Assembly (NCBI GenBank): GCA_023460855.1
Contig: JAEWOS010000001.1
Location: forward strand, 1-7,762
Reading direction: 5' to 3'
Source of the DNA: Bacteroidota bacterium
Lineage (GTDB): Bacteria; Bacteroidota; Bacteroidia; Flavobacteriales; Weeksellaceae
Length of the DNA: 7,762 nt
The number at the start of each line of letters is the position of its first letter. The stretch's first letter is position 1. Made by a program: the position numbers and the translations under genes. Below are positions 1 through 6,065 of this stretch, piece by piece. The notes under the pieces are model-generated. The model made no database searches and was not told where the DNA came from. It worked only from the letters and a program-made list of their open reading frames with translations.

Positions 1-65
1 TTTATGCCCTAAAGCCGCCATCTCAAATCCTAATCCCCTGCGCTGGTTTCTTAAAAACCGGACTG

Positions 66-98
66 CAAAGGTAAGAAAAAAATATTACACGATCCAAA
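66..98 (-). promoter_or_regulatory. Bacteroidota-type promoter, proximal of a tandem pair
   Basis: Read on the minus strand, a TTTG (-33 element) at 98-95 is followed after 21 bases by TACCTTTG at 73-66. This fits the Bacteroidota primary-sigma consensus TTTG/TAnnTTTG. Transcription would start near position 58 and run left off the window. The first bases of the RNA can form a 5-bp hairpin at 59-45. Motif and spacing are read directly; promoter activity is inferred. Confidence 0.6.
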
Positions 99-161
99 TT
101 TATTTTTGTAAAATTTAACGAGGACCGTAACCCTATCTTCTGCTCCCCCCAAAAGGGACCG

Positions 162-194
162 CAAAGATAAATACTTATTGACATCATTTCCAAA
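162..194 (-). promoter_or_regulatory. Bacteroidota-type promoter, distal of a tandem pair
   Basis: On the minus strand TTTG at 194-191 is followed after 21 bases by TATCTTTG at 169-162, again matching TTTG/TAnnTTTG. Both elements sit exactly 96 bases from their counterparts in the proximal promoter. The flanking sequence is also similar: TTATCTTTGCGGTCC here against TTACCTTTGCAGTCC there, 13 of 15 identical. Transcription would start near 155 and read through the proximal promoter towards the left edge. No gene is apparent between the two. Confidence 0.6.
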
Positions 195-219
195 CAAAAT
201 CTAACTCAACTTAAAACCA

Positions 220-228
220 TGTGGATAA
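220..228 (-). promoter_or_regulatory. DnaA-box-like 9-mer TTATCCACA
   Basis: The plus-strand bases read TGTGGATAA, the complement of the classical high-affinity DnaA box TTATCCACA, with all nine positions matching. Weaker look-alikes lie at 175-183 (TTATTGACA, one mismatch to TTATnCACA) and 253-261 (TGTGGATGT, two mismatches). The perfect box is about 26 bases upstream of the distal promoter, so DnaA regulation of the off-window gene is possible. A chance match cannot be excluded. Confidence 0.3.
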
Positions 229-244
229 CCACCAAATTAAACAA

Positions 245-299
245 GCTGATATTGTGGATGTTATACCGGAAATAAAAATTTCCAACATTAAGTATCAGC
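245..299 (-). terminator. Nested inverted repeat after the last gene; possible 3' hairpin or terminator
   Basis: Three stem segments stack around one centre. The outer arms are GCTGATA (245-251) and TATCAGC (293-299). The middle arms are ATGTT (258-262) and AACAT (284-288). The inner arms are GGAAAT (268-273) and ATTTCC (278-283), around an AAAA loop. A 5-base bulge (263-267) and a 6x4 internal loop separate them. It begins 4 bases after the stop codon of the secreted-protein gene. On the minus strand the sequence after it (TTGTTTAATTT) is only moderately T-rich, so a terminator or mRNA-stabilising hairpin is likely but not certain. Confidence 0.5.
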
Positions 300-303
300 C
301 TAA

Positions 304-978
304 TTACATGCGTATTTTTTGGTAAATTACTGTGAGAAAATCAGCAAAAGATCGCTCTAAAAGCACAATATCGCCGGATTTAATATTCAAAAATCCACCT
401 TCTCCTTTAACAGAAGCACCATTAATTTGAAAATACTGCACTGGCTCACTTTCTTTTCCCATCAATTGAACTGACGAGCCCAACAATTTCCCGGAACCAA
501 TGCGATAAGATTCTCCCACAGACAGCGGGTATGAAAAATAGGATCTTGCCGGTAAATTTACAGACCTGCGGTTAATTGTCACTTTGGAATCTGTAGCCGG
601 AGCACCAAGTATTATAACTACATTTTTATAAACAGGAATTTCCCGTGCAGGAACATAATACAGTTTAAGACGGTAATTCCAGGGATCGAATTTCTGATCA
701 GACCCATCCACAGAAGGAATTGCGGAATACGAAAAAGCGTTTGCACCGATCTCTTTCGCTTTCGCATAAACTTTAGAGAACACATCGACATCATCGTTAC
801 TGAATCCCTGAACTTCGAGTTCTGCTAAATATTCGCCACCCGAAAAATCAGCAGGAAGCCGGTAAAAAATTTTGTCCGCATTATCATGGACCTTTTCCAT
901 GTGGTGAAAAACAACCTTTTGCCCCCAGCAAAACGACGTGAATATTAGCGTTACAGCCAAAAATATATTCTTAAGCAT
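304..978 (-). CDS. Secreted protein of unknown function
   Basis: I do not recognise the family. The 224-residue product begins with a signal peptide: Lys3, a hydrophobic stretch at about 5-16, and a likely cleavage after Gly19 before Gln20, as is common in this phylum. Cys17 is not in a good lipobox (T-S-F-C), so a lipoprotein is less likely. The mature part starts with a region of about 90 residues that includes a helix-like segment A-K-A-K-E-I-G-A-N-A-F (72-82). A beta-rich region follows at about 100-215, ending in a G-D-I-V-L-L-E strand (202-208). The start overlaps the stop of the rmlD-like gene by 8 bases, so the two are probably translationally coupled and it is the last gene of a three-gene unit. 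The stop is TAA and a nested hairpin follows. A periplasmic or cell-surface location is inferred from the signal peptide only. Confidence 0.8.
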   Translation of the reverse strand: MLKNIFLAVTLIFTSFCWGQKVVFHHMEKVHDNADKIFYRLPADFSGGEYLAELEVQGFSNDDVDVFSKVYAKAKEIGANAFSYSAIPSVDGSDQKFDPWNYRLKLYYVPAREIPVYKNVVIILGAPATDSKVTINRRSVNLPARSYFSYPLSVGESYRIGSGKLLGSSVQLMGKESEPVQYFQINGASVKGEGGFLNIKSGDIVLLERSFADFLTVIYQKIRM

Positions 979-1852
979 CAGATGATTCTTTCAAGGTATT
1001 CAAACAATCTTCGAGGCTGTTCTGCCAGTTGCGCGGCTCGACGCCATAAACTTCTTCAATTTTGTCCAGGCACATCGTACTCCGTACCGGTCTTTTGGCC
1101 GGAGTAGGAAACTGATCTGTAGTTATCGGATTAATTTTTACGTCTGATTCAGAAAGCTGTGCAATTTTCGAGGCAAATTCAAACCAGGTTGCTTCCGGAT
1201 AATTTGAAAAATGAAAAACACCGAATTCTTTATCCGGATTTTCGATTATCTGCAGAATTGCCAACGCAAGATCATTCGCATTGGTTGGCTGACCAAACTG
1301 ATCGTTCACCACGCCAAGCTCCGGTTTGGTTTTGAACAGATTCATCATTGTTTTTACAAAATTCTTGTTGAACTCTGAATAAAGCCAGGACGTTCTCAGA
1401 ATAATGGTTCGCGCACAATTTTCCATTGCAAGTTCCTCACCTGCGAGTTTTGACTGTCCGTAAACACCAAGCGGATTCGTAAAATCATCTTCGGAATAAG
1501 GCAGACCAGTATCCCCATCGAAGACATAATCGGTGGAAACATGGATAAAAACGGTGCGATTTTCGGCGCACGCTTCCGCAAGATTTCCAACTCCTTCTGC
1601 ATTTACGGCGAAAGCCTTTTCAGGTTCCTGTTCGGCTAAATCCACAGCTGTGTAAGCAGATGCATTAATACAGTACGCAGGTTTTACGTCTTCAAAAACT
1701 TCTTCAACCGCACTGCTGTCGGTGATATCCATTTCCGTGGAATTCGTGAAAACAAATTCGAAGCTATTTTCGAAATCAACAGCGATTTTTTTTAAACACT
1801 GCCCAAGCTGACCATTAGCACCGGCTACCAATATTTTTTCTTTTCTCATCAT
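971..1852 (-). CDS. rfbD: dTDP-4-dehydrorhamnose reductase (RmlD-type SDR)
   Basis: This enzyme performs the last step of dTDP-L-rhamnose synthesis, the NAD(P)H-dependent reduction of dTDP-4-dehydro-L-rhamnose in the cytoplasm. It is an extended SDR of 293 residues, the usual length. Visible motifs are the Rossmann glycine motif GANGQLG (11-17), MDITD (41-45), STDYVFDG (106-113) with the catalytic-type Thr107, the YxxxK pair Tyr131/Lys135, RTSWLY (153-158), the substrate-side QFGQPT (185-190), and the C-terminal RPVRS (254-258). The start is ATGATG. Using the first ATG gives a 4-base ATGA overlap with the thioesterase stop, which favours coupled translation; the second ATG (Met2) is equally possible. 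The rmlA, rmlB and rmlC genes are not in the window, so either they lie elsewhere or the enzyme acts on a related nucleotide sugar. The family call is firm and the exact substrate is inferred. Confidence 0.9.
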   Translation of the reverse strand: MMRKEKILVAGANGQLGQCLKKIAVDFENSFEFVFTNSTEMDITDSSAVEEVFEDVKPAYCINASAYTAVDLAEQEPEKAFAVNAEGVGNLAEACAENRTVFIHVSTDYVFDGDTGLPYSEDDFTNPLGVYGQSKLAGEELAMENCARTIILRTSWLYSEFNKNFVKTMMNLFKTKPELGVVNDQFGQPTNANDLALAILQIIENPDKEFGVFHFSNYPEATWFEFASKIAQLSESDVKINPITTDQFPTPAKRPVRSTMCLDKIEEVYGVEPRNWQNSLEDCLNTLKESSDA

Positions 1853-2337
1853 GCGGTTGCTTTTTTATTCTGATTTCGTAAAAACTGAACCCTGCTCTGG
1901 AAATCATCCTGTTCCAGATCTACCAGAAAACTCTCAAATAAGTCTTTGGTTTCCGGCGGATGAACTTCCGATCTGCGGGTTTTCATATTAAAATATATGA
2001 TCGTCATCCAAAGTACCGCATGAACCTGCGTGCCTTCTTCATTCATCATCAAAATTTCCACTTTCGAAATTCTGTCCGAAATAGAAATCGTTTTACTACT
2101 GATCTTCACTCTGGCATTATACCTTACTTCCTTCAGATACGCAATTTCATTCTGAATGGTAATCCACGTGCAGCCTGTTCTGCGTGTATATTCCTCATAG
2201 GTGAATCCGTAATGAGATTCAACATGATCCTCACGCGCATTAAGCATATAATCGATATACTTCGTATTATTGAGATGACCGATGGGATCGCAATCATTGA
2301 AACGCACTTTTACAATTGTTGACACTTCTTTCTCCAT
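1849..2337 (-). CDS. Acyl-CoA thioesterase, 4HBT hotdog family
   Basis: The predicted product is a cytoplasmic hotdog-fold thioesterase of 162 residues that hydrolyses acyl-CoA or a related thioester. The key motif is at 12-24, R-F-N-D-C-D-P-I-G-H-L-N-N. Asp17 is the expected catalytic acid, and the DPxGHxNN.KY pattern is typical of 4-hydroxybenzoyl-CoA thioesterase/YbgC-like proteins. A long helix (25-40) and alternating beta strands (about 58-123) follow, as expected for one hotdog domain, with a charged tail to residue 162. An in-frame ATG at 2358 would add 7 residues. I reject it because it lies inside the terminator hairpin (2355-2373) of the preceding operon, and homology to the family begins after the chosen Met. 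No Shine-Dalgarno is visible. The stop overlaps the next start by 4 bases. The substrate cannot be told from the sequence. Confidence 0.85.
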   Translation of the reverse strand: MEKEVSTIVKVRFNDCDPIGHLNNTKYIDYMLNAREDHVESHYGFTYEEYTRRTGCTWITIQNEIAYLKEVRYNARVKISSKTISISDRISKVEILMMNEEGTQVHAVLWMTIIYFNMKTRRSEVHPPETKDLFESFLVDLEQDDFQSRVQFLRNQNKKATA

Positions 2338-2341
2338 TCTG

Positions 2342-2349
2342 CAAAAATA
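2342..2349 (-). promoter_or_regulatory. Possible -7 promoter element for the thioesterase operon
   Basis: On the minus strand TATTTTTG matches TAnnTTTG and ends 4 bases before the thioesterase ATG at 2337. Transcription would then start at or next to the start codon, giving a leaderless or near-leaderless mRNA. No TTTG is found at the expected distance upstream; the only nearby one, in the terminator loop, leaves just 13 bases. The element also belongs to the T-rich tail of the terminator, so the match may be incidental. Confidence 0.35.
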
Positions 2350-2373
2350 AAAAACCATCTCACAAAGAGATGG
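2348..2373 (-). terminator. Rho-independent terminator of the bamA-ompH operon
   Basis: On the minus strand CCATCTC (2373-2367), loop TTTGT (2366-2362) and GAGATGG (2361-2355) form a perfect 7-bp stem. A run of six T residues (2354-2349) follows, then more Ts. It lies 23 bases after the stop codon of the last ompH gene and just before the thioesterase start. This is a textbook intrinsic terminator and marks the boundary between the two transcription units. Confidence 0.85.
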
Positions 2374-2396
2374 CCTGTGTTATAAAAACTGATTGA

Positions 2397-2897
2397 TTAC
2401 AATCCTAATTCTTTTCTTACCAAAGATGTTGCATCCGGACCTCCTTTGTAAACAAAGATGGTACTGTTGGCATCGATAATATAATCCCAACCGTTTGCTT
2501 TTGCAACTTTAGAAACTGCATCATTGAATTTTTTCTCGATTGGCGCATATGCTGCATCTTCTCTCTTCTTAAGATCCTGCATTGCAGTGTTTCTCATTGT
2601 TTCAAGATTCTGTGCCAGTTTCTGCATTTCAGCTTCTCTGGTTTTGTTGGTTTCTGCAGTTTGCGTGGCAGCTTCTTTTGCATACTTTTCGTAAAGCGTC
2701 TGCGCAGATTGTGCCTGCTTTTTGATTTCAGCTTCCTTACCATCTGCATAAGCCTTAAGCTGATCATCTACTTTTTTCTTATCCGGCATTGCACTAAGCA
2801 CTGCTGCTACGTCCATTGTTGCAAATTTCTGAGCTTTTGCCACACCTACAGCTAAAAACAATAATACCGCTGTAAAGAATACACTAATTTTTTTCAT
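2397..2897 (-). CDS. OmpH/Skp-family periplasmic chaperone (second copy)
   Basis: The product is a 166-residue member of the OmpH/Skp family (Pfam OmpH). These are periplasmic holdases that bind unfolded outer-membrane proteins and bring them to BamA. It has a signal peptide (K2-K3, hydrophobic core about 5-19, A-K-A cleavage after residue 22 before Gln23). The mature protein opens with the short strand F-A-T-M-D-V typical of the family. Charged, Ala/Lys/Glu/Gln-rich helices follow at about 40-130, forming the coiled-coil tentacle. The C-terminal strand region G-W-D-Y-I-I-D-A-N (136-144) closes the core domain. It is clearly different in sequence from the copy just upstream. A 63-base gap separates the two genes, and an intrinsic terminator follows, so this is the last gene of the operon. 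Confidence 0.9.
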   Translation of the reverse strand: MKKISVFFTAVLLFLAVGVAKAQKFATMDVAAVLSAMPDKKKVDDQLKAYADGKEAEIKKQAQSAQTLYEKYAKEAATQTAETNKTREAEMQKLAQNLETMRNTAMQDLKKREDAAYAPIEKKFNDAVSKVAKANGWDYIIDANSTIFVYKGGPDATSLVRKELGL

Positions 2898-2937
2898 AAT
2901 TGAAGTTCGTATAATTTTTATTTGTTGTTGGATTAAG

Positions 2938-2951
2938 CCTTTCTTAAAAGG
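2938..2951 (-). other. Small hairpin between the two ompH genes
   Basis: The plus strand reads CCTTT (2938-2942), a 4-base loop, then AAAGG (2947-2951), a perfect 5-bp stem. It lies 9 bases after the stop of the upstream ompH gene in the operon's longest internal gap (63 bases). No T-run follows on the minus strand, so it is unlikely to be a strong terminator. It could be an mRNA processing or stability site. No TAnnTTTG promoter is seen in this gap. Confidence 0.3.
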
Positions 2952-2960
2952 TTAAATTTT

Positions 2961-3500
2961 TTATTTTGAAGATTTCTTTGCCGGCGCTGAGCCTTTCGTT
3001 AAAATATCCAGTACTTTTTCTGTATAGTCATATCTTTTCTGCAGGAAGAGTACATTGTTCACGCTGTTATCAAGAACTATGCCCAGACCGTTCTTTTCGG
3101 ACATTGTTTTGATGGCATCCCAGATCTGATCCTGAAACGGCTGAGTAAGGTTTGCTCTGAGCTTTGCGATTTCTCCGTTTGTTCCGAATCTTAAGCCAAG
3201 CGTCGTCTTGATATTTTTCTCGAGATCCAGTACTTCTTTTTCGCGCTGCTTCAGCTGATCGCCTACCAGTAAAATCTTCTCACTGTCGAAAGCGGCTCTC
3301 TTCTTTTCATACTCCGACTGCAGGTTTGCTATTTCGGTTTGCCACGTTGCAATCTGCTGATTCAGTCTGTTTTCTGCTTCTTTATACTGGGGCATTTTTC
3401 CCAGAATATATTCTGTATCCACCACACCGATTTTTTGAGCATTTACAGAAAGTGCTGTAAAAAAGAGTGTGAAAGTTAAAAATATTTTAAAAATTTTCAT
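2961..3500 (-). CDS. OmpH/Skp-family periplasmic chaperone (first copy)
   Basis: This 179-residue OmpH/Skp-like protein is predicted to be a trimeric periplasmic chaperone for outer-membrane protein precursors. The signal peptide has K2 and K5, a Phe/Leu-rich core, and a V-N-A cleavage after residue 21 before Gln22. The mature start, K-I-G-V-V-D-T-E-Y-I-L (23-33), is the characteristic first strand of the family. Residues about 38-130 are highly charged helix with coiled-coil character. G-L-G-I-V-L-D (138-144) is the conserved C-terminal strand of the core. The last residues (168-179) form a Lys/Ser/Ala-rich tail absent from the second copy. The gene begins 4 bases after the bamA stop, so the two are co-transcribed and probably translationally coupled. 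This fits a role in feeding clients to BamA. Confidence 0.9.
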   Translation of the reverse strand: MKIFKIFLTFTLFFTALSVNAQKIGVVDTEYILGKMPQYKEAENRLNQQIATWQTEIANLQSEYEKKRAAFDSEKILLVGDQLKQREKEVLDLEKNIKTTLGLRFGTNGEIAKLRANLTQPFQDQIWDAIKTMSEKNGLGIVLDNSVNNVLFLQKRYDYTEKVLDILTKGSAPAKKSSK

Positions 3501-3504
3501 TGTT

Positions 3505-6042
3505 TTATAATGGTTGGTTCATTAAGAAATGTGTTTTCCAACCGGACTTTTCTGTTCCGTAAGTAGGTGTATCGAAACCATATGCAAAGTCAAAACCTAA
3601 TAAACCAAATGCTCCCATATAGACTCTAACACCCAAACCTGCAGAACGTTTCAGCTGGAAAGGATTATAGCTTCCCCAGTTATTCCAGGTATTACCACCT
3701 TCTACAAAAGTGAGCGCAAAAATCTTCGCAGTTTGCGACATGGAAATTGGGTATCTAAATTCTAACGCAAATCTGTTGTAAATAGTACCTCCGCCTAATG
3801 CAGTAATATCGCTGTACTGTCCACCGTCTGAGGTTGCATTCTCGTAACCACGAAGCGGAATAAGTTCACGACCGTCAAATCTTCCTCCAAAAAGACCAAC
3901 ACCACCTACATAAAATCTTTCGAATGGCGGCGCTCCAAGCTCACGGTTGTATCCGTTCATGAAGCCCATTTCAGCTGTAGTTCTCAAAACGAGTTTCCCT
4001 ACGATTTCATTGTACAGATCCCATCTCATTTTAGCTTTATAGAATTCCATCCACTTATACTTTTCCATATTGGAAATGTTGCTGTAGTCCTTTTTGCTGA
4101 ACAGGGAATACGGCGGCGTAAGCTTCAGTGAAAGTTCCATATCCGATCCGGAGGTAGGGAAAATCGGGTCAATTCCTGCTGATTTTCTGCTTAGGGCAAG
4201 GTTGAGGTTCAGGTTATTGGCATTACCGTAACGAACCTGCTCTGTTCCGAACTGAAACGGATAGTTGGAGAAATTATACGTCTGATATTGAAGTCCTGTG
4301 TACAGTGAAAAATAATCATCCGGCCATCTCAACAAACGGTTCAAACCTAAATTCGCTGAGAAAATATTCAACTTCATCGGATCATTGTTCATATCGGTGT
4401 ATTTCACCAGTGACTGGTTTACACCAACAGAAAGTGCTGTAGGCCTTGTTCCGAAAAGCCATGGCTCCATAAAGGAAATCCCGTAATTCTGGAAAAACTG
4501 ACCTGCCTGTGCCTGAATGGAAAGCATTTGCCCGTCACCCTGTGGAACCGGATTGAAATCCTTGAATTTCAGAAAATTCCTCAAAGAAAAATTATTAAAC
4601 GTAAGCCCCAGTGTTCCGATAAAACTGTTTCCTCCATAACCGGCCTGCAGCTGAACCTGCGAAGAACCTTTTTCAACCAGAGTCCAGTGTGCATCTACCG
4701 TATTGTCCTGCTGGTTTGGCTGAATATCATATTTTATTTGTTGCGGATCAAAAAACTGCATCGAAGCAAGATCGTAATATGTTCTCTTGATTGCAGACTT
4801 TGCGAAAAGACTTCCCGGCTTCGTTCTCAGTGAACGCAGAACGACATGGTCGTGCGTTGTAGTGTTTCCGCTCCAGGTTACCCGGTTCCAGGTTGCTTTT
4901 TCTCCTTCGGTAATTCGTATTTCAAGATTGATGGAATCTCCGTCTACCGATTTTTCTACAGGAGTAACATTGGAAAACAGGTATCCGTTGTTCATATAGA
5001 TGGATTTGATATCGGAATCATCATCCTTTCCACCATCGATTCCTACTTTCTGATTGAATCCTACCGCATCGTAAATATCACCCGTTTTGTATCCGAGAAC
5101 CCGTTCCAGATAATCCGTTGGGAAAGCAGTATTTCCGGTAAACGCAATGTCACCGATATAATATTTCTTCCCTTCTTCCAGCTCTACATTAATTTCATAA
5201 TTTCTGTTCTTGGCTCTCCAGACAGAATCTGAAACAATACGTGCATCGCGAAAACCGAGCGAGTTGTAATAGCTGATCAGGTTTTGTTTGTCTTCTTCGT
5301 ATTTCTCCGGAATAAATTTCGAAGGCTTCAGAATAGAACCGGGCGTAAAACGCTTTTGTTTGGTATCCTTGAATGCTTTTCTCCGTAGTTTGCTGTCAGT
5401 AATGCTGTTATTACCTTCGAATTCGATATGGTTGATTTTGATTTTCTTGCCCTTATCAACTTCAATGGTCCAGTCCTGAAGATTAGGATCTTTTACATTC
5501 GGCTTCGGAACGATATTGATTTTTGCATCTGCAAATCCCTTTTTCTGATATTCTTTAGGAACGTTGGTTTTAAGCGTCGTTATCAGGTTTTGGGTAATTT
5601 TCACCCCAGGTTTCAGGTTGTGATCTTTCGCGAGTTTCTCACTTTTTGATTTACTAACGCCTTTTCCTGTGAATTTCACTTCGCCGAGTTCCTTCAGATC
5701 CTCAAGCAGGAAACGCAGAATAACCGACTGGCCATCCACATCCTGTACGTACACTTCAACTTTTGAAAATGAATTCGTTTCCCAAAGCCTTTTAATGGCA
5801 TTGCTGATCTTTTGGCCCGGAATATCAACCTGCTCGTTTTTGGATAAACCAGTGAAACGCAGAATTTGAGCTGCAGAATATTTCTTTACGCCGTCTACTA
5901 CAATATCTTTCAGGATATAGCTTCCTGCCTGATTTTGCGAATATACAGGTTCGTTATCCTGCGAATTTCCCTGTGGTGTAACCTGGCCATAAAAATGTGC
6001 CGCAGCTACAAACATTACGATAGGGATTAGCTTAAACTTCAT
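3505..6042 (-). CDS. bamA: Outer-membrane protein assembly factor BamA (Omp85)
   Basis: BamA is the essential outer-membrane insertase that folds beta-barrel proteins. This 845-residue protein has a signal peptide (cleavage near Gly19-Gln20) and a Gln/Asn-rich linker to about residue 40. Five POTRA repeats follow at roughly 42-115, 116-198, 201-291, 294-379 and 383-458. POTRA boundaries are estimated from repeated patterns such as I-x-F-x-G-N-x-x (206-213, 299-305). A 16-strand barrel fills about 460-845. Family landmarks are E-P-W-L-F-G-T-R-P (526-534), the lid-loop motif L-R-G-Y (730-733, equivalent to VRGF), and E-G-G-N-T-W (781-786). The acidic insert K-D-D-D-S-D-I (339-345) in POTRA4 resembles other Bacteroidota BamA proteins. 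The chain ends in ...N-Q-P-L rather than with an aromatic residue. It sits 23 bases after uppS and 4 bases before the first ompH gene. Confidence 0.96.
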   Translation of the reverse strand: MKFKLIPIVMFVAAAHFYGQVTPQGNSQDNEPVYSQNQAGSYILKDIVVDGVKKYSAAQILRFTGLSKNEQVDIPGQKISNAIKRLWETNSFSKVEVYVQDVDGQSVILRFLLEDLKELGEVKFTGKGVSKSKSEKLAKDHNLKPGVKITQNLITTLKTNVPKEYQKKGFADAKINIVPKPNVKDPNLQDWTIEVDKGKKIKINHIEFEGNNSITDSKLRRKAFKDTKQKRFTPGSILKPSKFIPEKYEEDKQNLISYYNSLGFRDARIVSDSVWRAKNRNYEINVELEEGKKYYIGDIAFTGNTAFPTDYLERVLGYKTGDIYDAVGFNQKVGIDGGKDDDSDIKSIYMNNGYLFSNVTPVEKSVDGDSINLEIRITEGEKATWNRVTWSGNTTTHDHVVLRSLRTKPGSLFAKSAIKRTYYDLASMQFFDPQQIKYDIQPNQQDNTVDAHWTLVEKGSSQVQLQAGYGGNSFIGTLGLTFNNFSLRNFLKFKDFNPVPQGDGQMLSIQAQAGQFFQNYGISFMEPWLFGTRPTALSVGVNQSLVKYTDMNNDPMKLNIFSANLGLNRLLRWPDDYFSLYTGLQYQTYNFSNYPFQFGTEQVRYGNANNLNLNLALSRKSAGIDPIFPTSGSDMELSLKLTPPYSLFSKKDYSNISNMEKYKWMEFYKAKMRWDLYNEIVGKLVLRTTAEMGFMNGYNRELGAPPFERFYVGGVGLFGGRFDGRELIPLRGYENATSDGGQYSDITALGGGTIYNRFALEFRYPISMSQTAKIFALTFVEGGNTWNNWGSYNPFQLKRSAGLGVRVYMGAFGLLGFDFAYGFDTPTYGTEKSGWKTHFLMNQPL

Positions 6043-6065
6043 TATATTTTTCTACTTTTCTATTT

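Larger units (their letters stand above)
1..303. other. Intergenic region with promoters and inverted repeats, no complete gene
   Basis: No convincing complete gene lies here on either strand. The region is AT-rich. It contains two minus-strand Bacteroidota-type promoters (66-98 and 162-194), a perfect DnaA-box 9-mer (220-228), a nested inverted repeat (245-299), a C-run at 145-150, and a short perfect hairpin at 45-59 (GGTTT, 5-base loop, AAACC) inside the predicted 5' end of the leftward transcript. On the minus strand an open frame with an ATG at 21-19 (M-A-A-L-G-H-K) runs off the window. It is too short to identify, so the off-window gene could be protein-coding or RNA. Confidence 0.7.

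Noticed and set aside
1..21. Minus-strand ATG at 21-19 followed by A-A-L-G-H-K at the left edge
   Set aside because: Only seven codons are visible, and the frame is also open upstream across the predicted promoter. It cannot be assigned to a protein or separated from an RNA gene.
101..108. Plus-strand TATTTTTG resembling a -7 promoter element
   Set aside because: There is no TTTG at the right distance upstream and no plus-strand gene downstream; a chance match in AT-rich DNA is likely.
221..232. GTGG-ATAA-CCAC short inverted repeat
   Set aside because: A 4-bp stem is too short to support a structure on its own; it overlaps the DnaA-box 9-mer, which is reported instead.
1960..2322. 120-codon plus-strand frame opposite the thioesterase
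   Set aside because: It is antisense to a well-supported hotdog gene, and its composition and lack of motifs suggest a shadow frame.
5009..5026. Acidic KDDDSD insert in BamA POTRA4 as a possible unusual insertion
   Set aside because: A similar acidic stretch before the L-Y-M-x-x-G-Y-L-F segment is, as far as I know, usual in Bacteroidota BamA proteins.
4528..5869. Several plus-strand open frames of 60-130 codons opposite bamA
   Set aside because: They overlap each other and a clear BamA coding frame, have no recognisable domain, and have no promoter or ribosome-binding context. They are antisense shadows.
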